From Polaribacter butkevichii (GTDB taxonomy: Bacteria > Bacteroidota > Bacteroidia > Flavobacteriales > Flavobacteriaceae): DNA of 64,000 nucleotides. Each line of letters begins with the position of its first letter. The stretch's first letter is position 1. Under the pieces are notes generated by a model. The model searched no databases, was not told the origin of the DNA, and saw only the letters and a list, made by a program, of their open reading frames with translations. The position numbers and the translations under genes are program-made. This document shows positions 36,475 through 43,819 of this stretch, piece by piece. The stretch spans positions 3,935,501 to 3,999,500 of the forward strand of contig NZ_CP150661.1 in assembly GCF_038024105.1 (NCBI RefSeq), written 5' to 3'.

Positions 36475-37353
36475 TTATTTTAGGGGTTTTTCAATATCAA
36501 ATTCTTTTAACAACTCTTCAAAAAGAAAGTTGTTTTTTTCTTCTTTGTATTTGGCTTTTAACTCTTCTTTACTCAGCTTTTTATCGCTGTTTTTAGCAAT
36601 TTCATCAGAAGCGTATTCGTATAAAGTCCATTGTTTATTTTTATATTCTAAGGCTGTTAAATTTTCTATCCAATCTCCAGAATTTAAATAAGTAGTTTTT
36701 CCTTTCTGATTTTCAATTTCTCTAATTTCTGGTTGATGAATATGTCCGCAGATTACATAATCATACTCGTTATCAATGGCAATGTCCGAAGCTGTTTTTT
36801 CAAAATCATTGATAAATTTTACGGCACTTTTTACACTGTTTTTTATTTTTTTAGAAAGCGATAATTTGCCATATCCCAACAGATGGCTAATCCAATTAAT
36901 AAAGGTGTTTATTAAAATCAACACATCGTATCCTTTACCACCTAATTTAGCAAGCCATTTAGAGTGTTGCATGGTAATATCAAACACATCTCCATGAAAT
37001 ATCCATGCTTTTTTATCATCAATATTTAAAACAAGTTTGTTTAAAATTTTAAAGTTTCCTAACCTAAAACCCTTAAACTTTCGCAACATTTCATCATGAT
37101 TTCCTGTAATGTAGTAGATCTCTGTTCCTTTAGATAAAAGAGAGGTAATGTGTTTAATAACATTCATGTGAGATTTCGGAAAATAACGTTTGTTAAATTG
37201 CCAAATGTCTATAATATCGCCATTTAGAATTAGAACTTTAGGCTGAATTGTTTTTAAGTAATTTAATAATTCTTTTGCCCTACAACCATAAGTACCTAAA
37301 TGCACATCAGAAATTATAACATAATCTAATTTACGTTTTTTTTGCTTTTTCAT
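36475..37353 (-). CDS. LpxH-like UDP-2,3-diacylglucosamine diphosphatase-family metallophosphatase
   Basis: Calcineurin-fold phosphatase of 292 residues. Metal-site blocks are in order: DYVIISDVHLGTYG (DxH), VLILNGDIIDIWQ (GDxxD), YITGNHDEML (GNHD), KAWIFHGDVFD and YVICGHIHQPEI (GHxH). In the family these bind two Mn ions and cleave UDP-2,3-diacylglucosamine in lipid A synthesis. This longer subgroup differs from LpxH (about 240 residues) and is often named LpxH2-like, so the exact substrate is open. It is first of a two-gene unit with the glycosyltransferase. Confidence 0.87.
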   Translation of the reverse strand: MKKQKKRKLDYVIISDVHLGTYGCRAKELLNYLKTIQPKVLILNGDIIDIWQFNKRYFPKSHMNVIKHITSLLSKGTEIYYITGNHDEMLRKFKGFRLGNFKILNKLVLNIDDKKAWIFHGDVFDITMQHSKWLAKLGGKGYDVLILINTFINWISHLLGYGKLSLSKKIKNSVKSAVKFINDFEKTASDIAIDNEYDYVICGHIHQPEIREIENQKGKTTYLNSGDWIENLTALEYKNKQWTLYEYASDEIAKNSDKKLSKEELKAKYKEEKNNFLFEELLKEFDIEKPLK

Positions 37354-37655
37354 TTTTATAAATTATGTAAGAAAAAGAATTGTTTTTTGTGTAAAAGAGT
37401 TTTTTACACAAGGTTTAGAAGAAAGAGATATCTTAATTCTATTAGGTAAACAATGGTCTTAATTCTACGTTCTTTCAAACATAAAAAAGGAATGTGTTGT
37501 AAACGTAAAATAAAAATGAAAAAAAAGTAAGGTAAGCTTTATTTAAAAGTTTACTAAAAGTTATCTTACTATTAAGAGAATAAGGTGGTTAGCGGATAAA
37601 AAAAATCCGCTGTAAAAGCGGATTCATTGAATTTGGAATTAAGAAACAAGCCGAT
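37354..37655. other. Spacer upstream of the LpxH-like gene
   Basis: 302 bp, AT-rich, containing the terminator at 37600-37624 for the small lipoprotein gene. Nothing else is recognised. Confidence 0.45.
37600..37624 (-). terminator. Terminator of the small lipoprotein gene
   Basis: AATCCGCTGTAAAAGCGGATT forms a 7-bp stem and is followed by eight T on the minus strand, 30 bp after the stop of the 46-codon gene. Confidence 0.82.
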
Positions 37656-37796
37656 TTAAATTAAATCTGCCTGCTTTAATGTTGTTTGAATAGTTGTTGT
37701 ATTGTCTGCTAAACCACAATGTTTAGAAGTGCTTCTACAAGAAGAAAAACAAATGCTTCCTAAAATACAAACTGCAATAAATACTACTTTTTTCAT
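37656..37796 (-). CDS. Small predicted lipoprotein, 46 residues
   Basis: Short open frame with start ATG at 37796 and stop TAA at 37656. The product begins MKKVVFIAVCILGSICFSSC, a good lipoprotein signal with Cys at 20, then a polar tail of 26 residues with a second Cys (HCGLADNTTT). A proper rho-independent terminator follows, which supports expression. I do not recognise a family. It lies just upstream of the LpxH-like gene and 18 bp from the 3' end of the Ca3427-like gene on the same strand, so it could be the last gene of that operon. Confidence 0.65.
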   Translation of the reverse strand: MKKVVFIAVCILGSICFSSCRSTSKHCGLADNTTTIQTTLKQADLI

Positions 37797-37814
37797 AAAT
37801 AATGGATTTTCGTG

Positions 37815-38675
37815 TTAAATGTACATATTTTTTATGAAACTGCTAGAATTTTTCTTCTCATCAATAACGTTAAACTGTACCATTTTATTTTGAGTGCGTG
37901 TAATTATGTTTTTGGTAATGGGTTTTCCAGCATTCCATTCTGTAATTTTTAACCATTCTTGTATGTCTTCTAATTGTTGCTCGTATCTTTCGGCTAAAAT
38001 TTTATCAATATTTTTAGTCTTTTTAAAGTCTTTTGTTTCATTATTAATAATGTCTAAAACTTTTTTAACTTCGTTAAAATTGTTTTCTAAAACTTCGTTT
38101 CTAACAGCAATAACAAAACAAGGCCAAGGAGTAGGGCAGTCGGCAATTCTTCTAAAAGTACCGTTGTCTACCAATGGTTTTGTTGTAAAATGTTCCCACA
38201 TAAAATAATCGGCTTCTCCGTTAGTTAAAGCATCAATTCCGCCTTGTAAATTACCAATAACTTTAAATTTTAACTTAGAAATATCCCAACCTTGGTTGTA
38301 GGCATTTACAATGGCCATTAAATGAGATCCAGAGCCAAAGCGACTAATAGCAATGGTTGCGTGTTCTAAATCTTTACTGTTTTTAAAAGTTGATTTTGCA
38401 CCTACATGAATACCCCAAATTAATGGTGATTGTACAAAAGTTTGTACAATTTTAGAAGGATTTCCAGCAGCAATGTCTTTAATAATACCTTCTGTTAATA
38501 CAATAGCAATATCTACCTCTCCGTTTCTTAAAGCTTTGCACATTGCGCCTGTACCGCCTGGGTAATCTTGCCAACGAAGATTAATGTTTTGCTTGTTGTA
38601 TTCTTTATTTTTTAGGGTAGTATACCAAGGGTAATTAAAATGCTCAGGAACTCCACCAATTTTTAGATTGGTCAT
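37815..38675 (-). CDS. Ca3427-like cytosolic periplasmic-binding-protein-fold protein
   Basis: 286-residue protein with the two-lobed PBP2 fold but no signal peptide or lipobox, so cytoplasmic. Blocks typical of the Ca3427-like subgroup (named after a Candida protein) are evident: KIGGVPEHFNYPW at the start, WQDYPGGTGAMCKALRNGEV, DIAIVLTEGIIKDIA, SPLIWGIHVGA, AISRFGSGSHLMA, NGEADYFMWEHFTTKPLV and PTPWPCFVIAVR. The fold resembles thiamine-precursor and menaquinone-precursor proteins (THI5, MqnA), but no catalytic activity is established for this subgroup to my knowledge. It is joined without a gap to a nucleoside phosphorylase gene, which hints at a nucleoside- or base-like ligand. Confidence 0.82.
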   Translation of the reverse strand: MTNLKIGGVPEHFNYPWYTTLKNKEYNKQNINLRWQDYPGGTGAMCKALRNGEVDIAIVLTEGIIKDIAAGNPSKIVQTFVQSPLIWGIHVGAKSTFKNSKDLEHATIAISRFGSGSHLMAIVNAYNQGWDISKLKFKVIGNLQGGIDALTNGEADYFMWEHFTTKPLVDNGTFRRIADCPTPWPCFVIAVRNEVLENNFNEVKKVLDIINNETKDFKKTKNIDKILAERYEQQLEDIQEWLKITEWNAGKPITKNIITRTQNKMVQFNVIDEKKNSSSFIKNMYI

Positions 38676-39545
38676 TTATTTAACTATTTTATCGAGTGTG
38701 TATTCTATTAAATTGGCAATCACTTTACCTGGGTTTTTACTAAAAGTACCGTTGGCTCTATTGGCTATAATTGCGTTGATAGAACAAGCTTTATGACCTA
38801 ATAATTTAGACAAACCATATATGGCAGAAGTTTCCATTTCTAAATTGGTAATTCTATGTTCATTAAAATTAAAACTATCAATTTTATGGTTTAAGTTATG
38901 GTCTTGTAAAGCCAAACGTAAAATTCTTCCTTGAGGGCCGTAAAAACCACCTGCAGTAGCCGTTATACCTAGATGTGTTTTTTCTGATTTTAATTTATTG
39001 GCTAACTCTTTATTGTTTTCTATTACAATAGGATATGATTTTTTAGCACTCCAATTGGTGTGTTTTACAAAGGCATCTTCTATAGCAGGATTAGAAATTG
39101 TTTCAATTTGATAAGAGTGCAGCATACCGTTTAAATCTAAACCATGAGAACCAATAACAAAAGAATCTACAGGAATATCTGCTTGTAAAGAACCCGAAGT
39201 TCCTATTCTTACAATGGTTAAAGAGGTTAAATTTTCTTTAGGTTTTCTTGTTTCTAAATCAATATTAACAAGTGCGTCTAATTCATTTAGAACGATATCT
39301 ATATTATCTGGTCCAATACCTGTTGATATAACAGAAAGACGCTTGTTTTTATAGGTACCTGTGGTGGTTTTAAATTCTCTTTTTTGAGTTGTAAACTCAA
39401 TAGAATCAAAATGTTTAGAGATTTTATCAACTCTATCTTGGTCGCCAACAAAAATAATAGTGTTGGCAATATGTTCTGGTCTTAAATTAAGATGATAAAC
39501 ACTACCATCGGGATTTAAGATAAGTTCAGATTGTTTTATAGACAT
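38676..39545 (-). CDS. Nucleoside phosphorylase (uridine phosphorylase-like)
   Basis: 289-residue enzyme of the PNP/UDP phosphorylase superfamily, which splits nucleosides with phosphate. Features: IIFVGDQDRVDKIS (phosphate-binding start), STGIGPDNIDIVLNEL, TIVRIGTSGSLQADIPVDSFVIGS (RxGTSG motif), and the purine/pyrimidine ribose site TNLEMETSAIYGLSKLLGH (MET motif). The Bacteroidota subgroup is usually annotated uridine or general nucleoside phosphorylase. It abuts the Ca3427-like gene downstream and DUF1835 upstream with no intervening base, so translation is likely coupled. Confidence 0.87.
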   Translation of the reverse strand: MSIKQSELILNPDGSVYHLNLRPEHIANTIIFVGDQDRVDKISKHFDSIEFTTQKREFKTTTGTYKNKRLSVISTGIGPDNIDIVLNELDALVNIDLETRKPKENLTSLTIVRIGTSGSLQADIPVDSFVIGSHGLDLNGMLHSYQIETISNPAIEDAFVKHTNWSAKKSYPIVIENNKELANKLKSEKTHLGITATAGGFYGPQGRILRLALQDHNLNHKIDSFNFNEHRITNLEMETSAIYGLSKLLGHKACSINAIIANRANGTFSKNPGKVIANLIEYTLDKIVK

Positions 39546-40490
39546 TTAAGATGTAATTTGTAATAGTTTTTCTGATTGATTATTGAATAGAAAACTATAT
39601 TTTTTTGCTCCACCAAGATACAAATTTTCATTACGAAGTTCACCATAAAAATTTAATTGGTTTTCTAGTACTTTTTTTCCTTTTCGTGATAATTTTACGG
39701 GGTTAAAAGAGGTAAACAATTTATGGAGTTGTTCTATGTGATGGTCGTATTGTATATCTCCAAACCCGTATGTTGTTTGTGTTTCTATTAATTGATGTAC
39801 GAGTTGTTTTTTTGAAGAAAATTGATGTGTATTTGCTGTTTCTAGAATGGTGTTTTCTAGTTGGTTTAACCCGTTTTTTATAGAAGGAAATCTTAATAAA
39901 TGTGCGGCTAAAGCGTCTGCTAAATGCGTAAAAGGAGACATCGGGTTGTATTTATAAACGGTCTCTAATCTTAAAGGACTGTCTGAGCAATACAATTGCC
40001 AAATGTAATCGGCATACTCAATATCATCTTGTGTTAAACTGACTCTGTTTTTATAGTGTTGCAGGACTTGATTTTGGGTAAGTTCAGATAAACTTTTTGG
40101 TTTCTTTGTTCCTTTTGGTTTATTGTTGGTAACTAGAGAAATGGCATATCCTTTTCTGTAAACTTTTAACCAACTAATTACCGCAATCATGTTAATTTGA
40201 CAAAATAAATCATGGTCAAACCATAAAACGATTTCTTTGGTTTCTTTTTTCTTACAAAGGTTTCTGTATTCTTTTAACGTGTAGTTAATAAACTTTTGTT
40301 TGCTTACTTTGTAAGAAGATTTTAAGAATTCGAACCTGTGTTTCCAAAAGGTTTCACTTCCTATATCTGTTGTTGTTTTGCCTTCGCATAACATTTCTCT
40401 CCAAGTAATAAAGTCTCCAGAAAAATGAAGTTGTTTAAGGTAGTTTGTAGTACTATCTCCGTTTGTAATATGTAGTGTTAAGGAGTTCAT
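39546..40490 (-). CDS. DUF1835 domain-containing protein
   Basis: 314-residue cytoplasmic protein. The N-terminal half matches DUF1835: LHITNGDSTTNYLKQL near the start, FITWREMLCEGKT, and EIVLWFDHDLFCQIN. The C-terminal half is helical with FTHLADALAAHLLRFPS and a terminal block ending GAKKYSFLFNN. No catalytic role is established for the family. It is the first gene of a three-gene zero-gap operon with the phosphorylase and the Ca3427-like protein. The GDS/T and W.DHDL blocks recall nucleotide-binding folds, but I cannot assign a function. Confidence 0.82.
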   Translation of the reverse strand: MNSLTLHITNGDSTTNYLKQLHFSGDFITWREMLCEGKTTTDIGSETFWKHRFEFLKSSYKVSKQKFINYTLKEYRNLCKKKETKEIVLWFDHDLFCQINMIAVISWLKVYRKGYAISLVTNNKPKGTKKPKSLSELTQNQVLQHYKNRVSLTQDDIEYADYIWQLYCSDSPLRLETVYKYNPMSPFTHLADALAAHLLRFPSIKNGLNQLENTILETANTHQFSSKKQLVHQLIETQTTYGFGDIQYDHHIEQLHKLFTSFNPVKLSRKGKKVLENQLNFYGELRNENLYLGGAKKYSFLFNNQSEKLLQITS

Positions 40491-40542
40491 AATCTAAGTA
40501 TTAACGTTTGTTTTGTTTTTTTATTGTGGGTGATAAAAAAAA

Positions 40543-40866
40543 TTAACCACCAACACGTTTTACTTTAAATCCTTTTTCTTTTAATAGGGTCATTATTCGG
40601 TCTCTGTAGTCGCCCTGAATAATAATTTTATCATCTTTAAAACTACCACCAACAGATAATTTTGTTTTAATTTCTTTGGCAAGTTTTTTAAAATCTGATG
40701 TTGCGCCTGTGTAGCCTTCTAAAATAGTGATGGGTTTTCCTTTTCGTTTTTCGTATTTACAAATAATTGGGTCTTCTTGTAGCCAAATATCTGATTTTTC
40801 TTTTACTGGTTCTACGGTTTCCTGGTGTTCTGGAAATAAGTTTTTTAATTGATCTTTTAAATCCAT
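40543..40866 (-). CDS. SUI1/YciH-type translation initiation factor
   Basis: 107-residue bacterial homologue of eIF1 (SUI1), which can influence start-codon choice on ribosomes. The C-terminal core has KRKGKPITILEGYTGATSDFKKLAKEIKTKLSVGGSFKDDKIIIQGDYRDRIMTLLKEKGFKVKRVGG-type blocks, that is the GK.VT...G, L...LK...GVGG and IQGD motifs in order. The N-terminal 30 residues are charged and variable. Single gene, with repeats upstream (40870-41090). Confidence 0.92.
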   Translation of the reverse strand: MDLKDQLKNLFPEHQETVEPVKEKSDIWLQEDPIICKYEKRKGKPITILEGYTGATSDFKKLAKEIKTKLSVGGSFKDDKIIIQGDYRDRIMTLLKEKGFKVKRVGG

Positions 40867-40869
40867 TTT

Positions 40870-41090
40870 TTTAGTATTCAGTTCTCAGTTTTTAGGCTGT
40901 TACTTTAATTTACTGTCTTTTTTTTATTCTATTTGTTGGCAAACAAGTTTAGCCCAGATTGAAATGGCATCCTTTTTGTTTTTTCAACAAAAAGATATAA
41001 TGTAAAGCTGGAAATAGCTTCTAATAAAAACAGTTTACAGTTGCAGTTTTTAGTTAATTAAGTACTGTAAACTGCAACTGAAGACTGCTT
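40870..41090. repeat. CAGTT-word tracts flanking a dispersed element
   Basis: On both sides of the element at 40949-41022 lie short words of the CAGTTTACAGTTGCAG type. The right-hand tract (about 41030-41090) also holds an inverted copy, CTGTAAACTGCAACTGAAGA. Together they fill the spacer between the SUI1 and dioxygenase genes and can fold. Non-coding. Confidence 0.5.
40949..41022 (+). repeat. Dispersed GATTGAAACGGCATCC element, short copy
   Basis: Starts TTAGCCCAGATTGAAATGGC, continues CATCCTTTTT, a small central hairpin (TTGTTTTTTCAACAA), then AAAAGATATAATGTAAAGCT and GGAAATAGCTTC. Same ends as 22893-23050 in the opposite orientation. Confidence 0.75.
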
Positions 41091-41092
41091 AC

Positions 41093-42040
41093 TTATTTTT
41101 TAAGACCTAATTCTCTTAAACGTTCGTCTAAAAATTCTCCTGCCGTAATATCATCAAATTGTTTGGGATTCTTTTCATCGATACAATTTTCTAAAACATC
41201 TAATTTCATGTCTGATATTGGATGCATAAAAAATGGAATTGAATAACGAGAGGTACCCCACATTTCTTTGGGCGGATTTACGACTCTGTGAATGGTAGAT
41301 TTTAGTTTGTTATTACTGTGGCGCGATAACATGTCTCCTACATTTATCATAATTTCGTCTGGTTCTGCCATGGCATCAATCCAGTCTCCATTGTGGTTTT
41401 GCACTTGCAATCCTTTTCCTTGTGCACCCATTAATAAAGTAATTAAATTAATGTCGCCATGCGCTGCTGCTCTTTCTGCGCCTTTAGGTTCTGTTTGTAT
41501 TGGCGGATAATGAATTGGGCGTAGAATACTATTTCCGTTTTTAATATAATTATCAAAATACGTTTCTTCTAACCCCAAATGTAATGCTAAAGAACGCAAT
41601 ACGTATTTGGCTGTTTTTTCTAACATTTGATAGGTTTTTTTACCTACTTCGTTAAATTTTGGAAGCTCTTTTACAATTACATTTTCTGGATATTCGTTTG
41701 CGTATTTAGAGTCTTTATCTACATATTGACCAAAATGCCAAAATTCTTTTAAATCTCCCTCTTTTTTTCCTTTTGCAGATTCTTTACCAAAAGAAACGTA
41801 ACCACGTTGCCCTCCAATTCCTGGGATTTCGTATTTTTCTTTTGTTTCTATAGGTAAATCAAAAAAGTTTTTTATTTCTGTATATAAGCTTTCTACTAAT
41901 TTATCGTCTAAAAAATGACCTTTTAAGGCCACAAAACCTATGTTTTCGTAAGCATGACCAATTTCATCTATAAATTGTTGTTTTTTGCTTTTATCAGATG
42001 ATAAAAAATCTGCTAAATTTACACTTGGTATTTTATTCAT
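41093..42040 (-). CDS. Isopenicillin N synthase-family Fe(II)/2-oxoglutarate-type oxygenase
   Basis: 315-residue non-heme iron oxygenase. The N-terminal DIOX_N segment (PSVNLADFLSSDKSKKQQFI ... GFVALKGHFLD) is followed by the double-stranded beta-helix core with the iron triad in AAAHGDINLITLL (HxD) and STIHRVVNPP (His), and the co-substrate residues in RYSIPFFMHP (RxS). Motifs and length fit the family, whose members hydroxylate or desaturate varied small molecules. No biosynthetic neighbours suggest a substrate. Confidence 0.9.
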   Translation of the reverse strand: MNKIPSVNLADFLSSDKSKKQQFIDEIGHAYENIGFVALKGHFLDDKLVESLYTEIKNFFDLPIETKEKYEIPGIGGQRGYVSFGKESAKGKKEGDLKEFWHFGQYVDKDSKYANEYPENVIVKELPKFNEVGKKTYQMLEKTAKYVLRSLALHLGLEETYFDNYIKNGNSILRPIHYPPIQTEPKGAERAAAHGDINLITLLMGAQGKGLQVQNHNGDWIDAMAEPDEIMINVGDMLSRHSNNKLKSTIHRVVNPPKEMWGTSRYSIPFFMHPISDMKLDVLENCIDEKNPKQFDDITAGEFLDERLRELGLKK

Positions 42041-42100
42041 GCTATTTTGTTTTAAAAATTGGGACGATAAAGTTAGTAAAAATTCAATAAAAGGGAATTC

Positions 42101-42808
42101 TTATTTCTTTTTAAATGGAATTAGGTAGGTAAGTGTGTAGTTAAAACCAAAACCTGTGCTGCTTTCAAAGATTCTATTAAATCCAGGAGAATACAATGTT
42201 TTAAAGTTGTCGGGTTCTTTTACACTCATTAAAACTTTGTAAGATCCACTAAAAGAGATAAAGAAATTTTTAAAAGTTTCTACTTTTAAACCTATTACAA
42301 ATTCAGACCAATGTGCGTTTAAACCAGTAGTTGTAACCGGTGTAGTAATTTGGTTTGCCGGAAAATATACTGAATTTACATTTGGTGTATAGCTATTTAA
42401 TGTTTGATCGAAAAGGCTAAATCCATAACGATATCCTAAAAATAATTCGTTATTCATGTCTAACCAATTTTTGTAAGCATTGTAGTTAAAACCTAGTTTT
42501 ATATAGCTTCCTTTAGCAGTAGAGTTTGTGTAATCTTCTGCTGTTGTTTCTTCTTCATAACCTACCTCTGCAGCAATATATAAGTTTTTTTTAATTCTGT
42601 AATCTCCAACAATTTCTAACCCACTATAAGTGCTATTAAATTGTGCTAAGATAGGTTTGCTAATATCTATACCCAATCTTAAACCGTAATTGGTTTTGTA
42701 TACAATTGAGTCTGTTTTGGCGTTTATAAGCGTATCTTTTTTTTGTTCTTGAGAAAACCCACTAACAAAAACAAAAAGAAAACATATGTTAATGAAATAT
42801 TTGTACAT
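42101..42808 (-). CDS. DUF6048 family outer-membrane-like protein
   Basis: 235-residue protein with a signal peptide (ending VSGFSQ) and a series of amphipathic strands (YGLRLGIDISKPILAQF, YIAAEVGYEEE, YIKLGFNYNAY, FFISFSGSYKVLM), ending in a strand pattern like a small beta barrel. It matches what I know as DUF6048, found next to DUF6452 in Flavobacteriia. Its start lies inside the upstream DUF6452 gene (20-bp overlap), so the two are translationally coupled. Function unknown. Confidence 0.75.
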   Translation of the reverse strand: MYKYFINICFLFVFVSGFSQEQKKDTLINAKTDSIVYKTNYGLRLGIDISKPILAQFNSTYSGLEIVGDYRIKKNLYIAAEVGYEEETTAEDYTNSTAKGSYIKLGFNYNAYKNWLDMNNELFLGYRYGFSLFDQTLNSYTPNVNSVYFPANQITTPVTTTGLNAHWSEFVIGLKVETFKNFFISFSGSYKVLMSVKEPDNFKTLYSPGFNRIFESSTGFGFNYTLTYLIPFKKK

Positions 42809-43277
42809 GTGCTGTATTTTGATTGTCTATGGTGGTTAGTGTTTCTGGTGTAAAATCTTTAATCCAATTTGTATTGTCTGAATCGAAAGAAACATCATTA
42901 AAGAGAACTTGATACCCACAAGATCTAGAAACGTATTTTTCTTCTGGTGTATATTTAATAGTAAAAGTGGTGTATTGATTGTCTGCCTCTGCTCCATCTT
43001 CATTATTTATTTTTAAATGATAAATAGTTTCTGATGCTAATGAATTTAAAGGAATGGCAATACTATCTGTACTTACACTTGTGTAATCTGCTATGGTATC
43101 TTTTCCTTCTGCCCAAACAGATAAAAGCCTAGCGTTTTTTAAAGTTTCTTTGCTGGCATCGCTGTAAAAACGGAGCACTAAATTTGGTGTAACGGGATTT
43201 TTTAAGCAAAAATCATCTTTTTCGCAAGAGGTAATTATTAGTAAAACGAAACTTAGAATCAGAAATATTTTTCTCAT
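42789..43277 (-). CDS. DUF6452 family lipoprotein
   Basis: 162-residue predicted lipoprotein with start ATG at 43277; an upstream in-frame TTG would overlap the previous gene and is unlikely. Signal MRKIFLILSFVLLIITSC, Cys at 18, then EKDDFCLKNPVTPNLVLRFYS, which is typical of DUF6452 (a CxxxxTPxLxIRFYD-like beginning). The C-terminus carries SCGYQVLFNDVSF. It lies 1 bp after the pterin dehydratase gene and overlaps DUF6048 by 20 bp. From memory, this gene and DUF6048 usually neighbour rlmD in Flavobacteriia. Here rlmD is 3.6 kb away, with the sulfatase locus between. Confidence 0.78.
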   Translation of the reverse strand: MRKIFLILSFVLLIITSCEKDDFCLKNPVTPNLVLRFYSDASKETLKNARLLSVWAEGKDTIADYTSVSTDSIAIPLNSLASETIYHLKINNEDGAEADNQYTTFTIKYTPEEKYVSRSCGYQVLFNDVSFDSDNTNWIKDFTPETLTTIDNQNTAHVQIFH

Positions 43278-43278
43278 A

Positions 43279-43569
43279 TTAATCTTCAACTTCTACAATT
43301 TTATTGATGGCTTTTGCTAACTTAAAATCTAATTTTGTTACACCTTCTGCATCATGCGTAGTTAATTTAATATCTAAGGTATTGTAATTGTTTGTCCATT
43401 CTGGATGATGGTTTAAAGCTTCACACTCAAAAGCAATTCTATTCATTGCAGACATACAATCTTTAAAGTTATCAAATTCAAAATCGGTATGCAATGCATC
43501 ATCATAATAATCCCAATCTTGTAGTTTTTCTAATTTTCTATTAATTTCGAAATCTGTAAGTTTTTTCAT
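43279..43569 (-). CDS. phhB: Pterin-4a-carbinolamine dehydratase
   Basis: 96-residue PCD/DCoH-fold enzyme that dehydrates 4a-hydroxytetrahydropterin, recycling the cofactor of aromatic amino acid hydroxylases. Motifs: LEKLQDWDYYDDALHTDFEF, then the active-site AFECEALNHHPEWTNNYNTLDIKLTTHDAEGVT block with the His-His-Pro-x-Trp signature, and a C-terminal LAKAIN helix. Size is typical. No phenylalanine hydroxylase is near. It is first of a minus-strand unit with DUF6452 and DUF6048. Confidence 0.95.
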   Translation of the reverse strand: MKKLTDFEINRKLEKLQDWDYYDDALHTDFEFDNFKDCMSAMNRIAFECEALNHHPEWTNNYNTLDIKLTTHDAEGVTKLDFKLAKAINKIVEVED

Positions 43570-43819
43570 ATCGGAGTTTTAGGTGCTAAAATAGTTTCAT
43601 TTTCAGAGATAAAGCCTACTTTTTTAGAAATTATGATTCGATTTAACATTTGTAAGGCAAATTTTACTTTTTGAAATATAAAATATAAAAAAAACTGCAT
43701 ACAATTAAACTTTTGCCATAATAGTAGGTCTAAACATGTAATTGCACTAATTTAACATCAGTGGTATTTTTATGTATTTATACTAATTGACGTTTATCAA
43801 CAACCAAAAATAAACAAAA

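Noticed and set aside
37815..39545. Futalosine menaquinone pathway (MqnA plus MqnB)
   Set aside because: The fold types match superficially, but the binding-protein motifs are those of the Ca3427-like group and the phosphorylase has nucleoside phosphorylase motifs.
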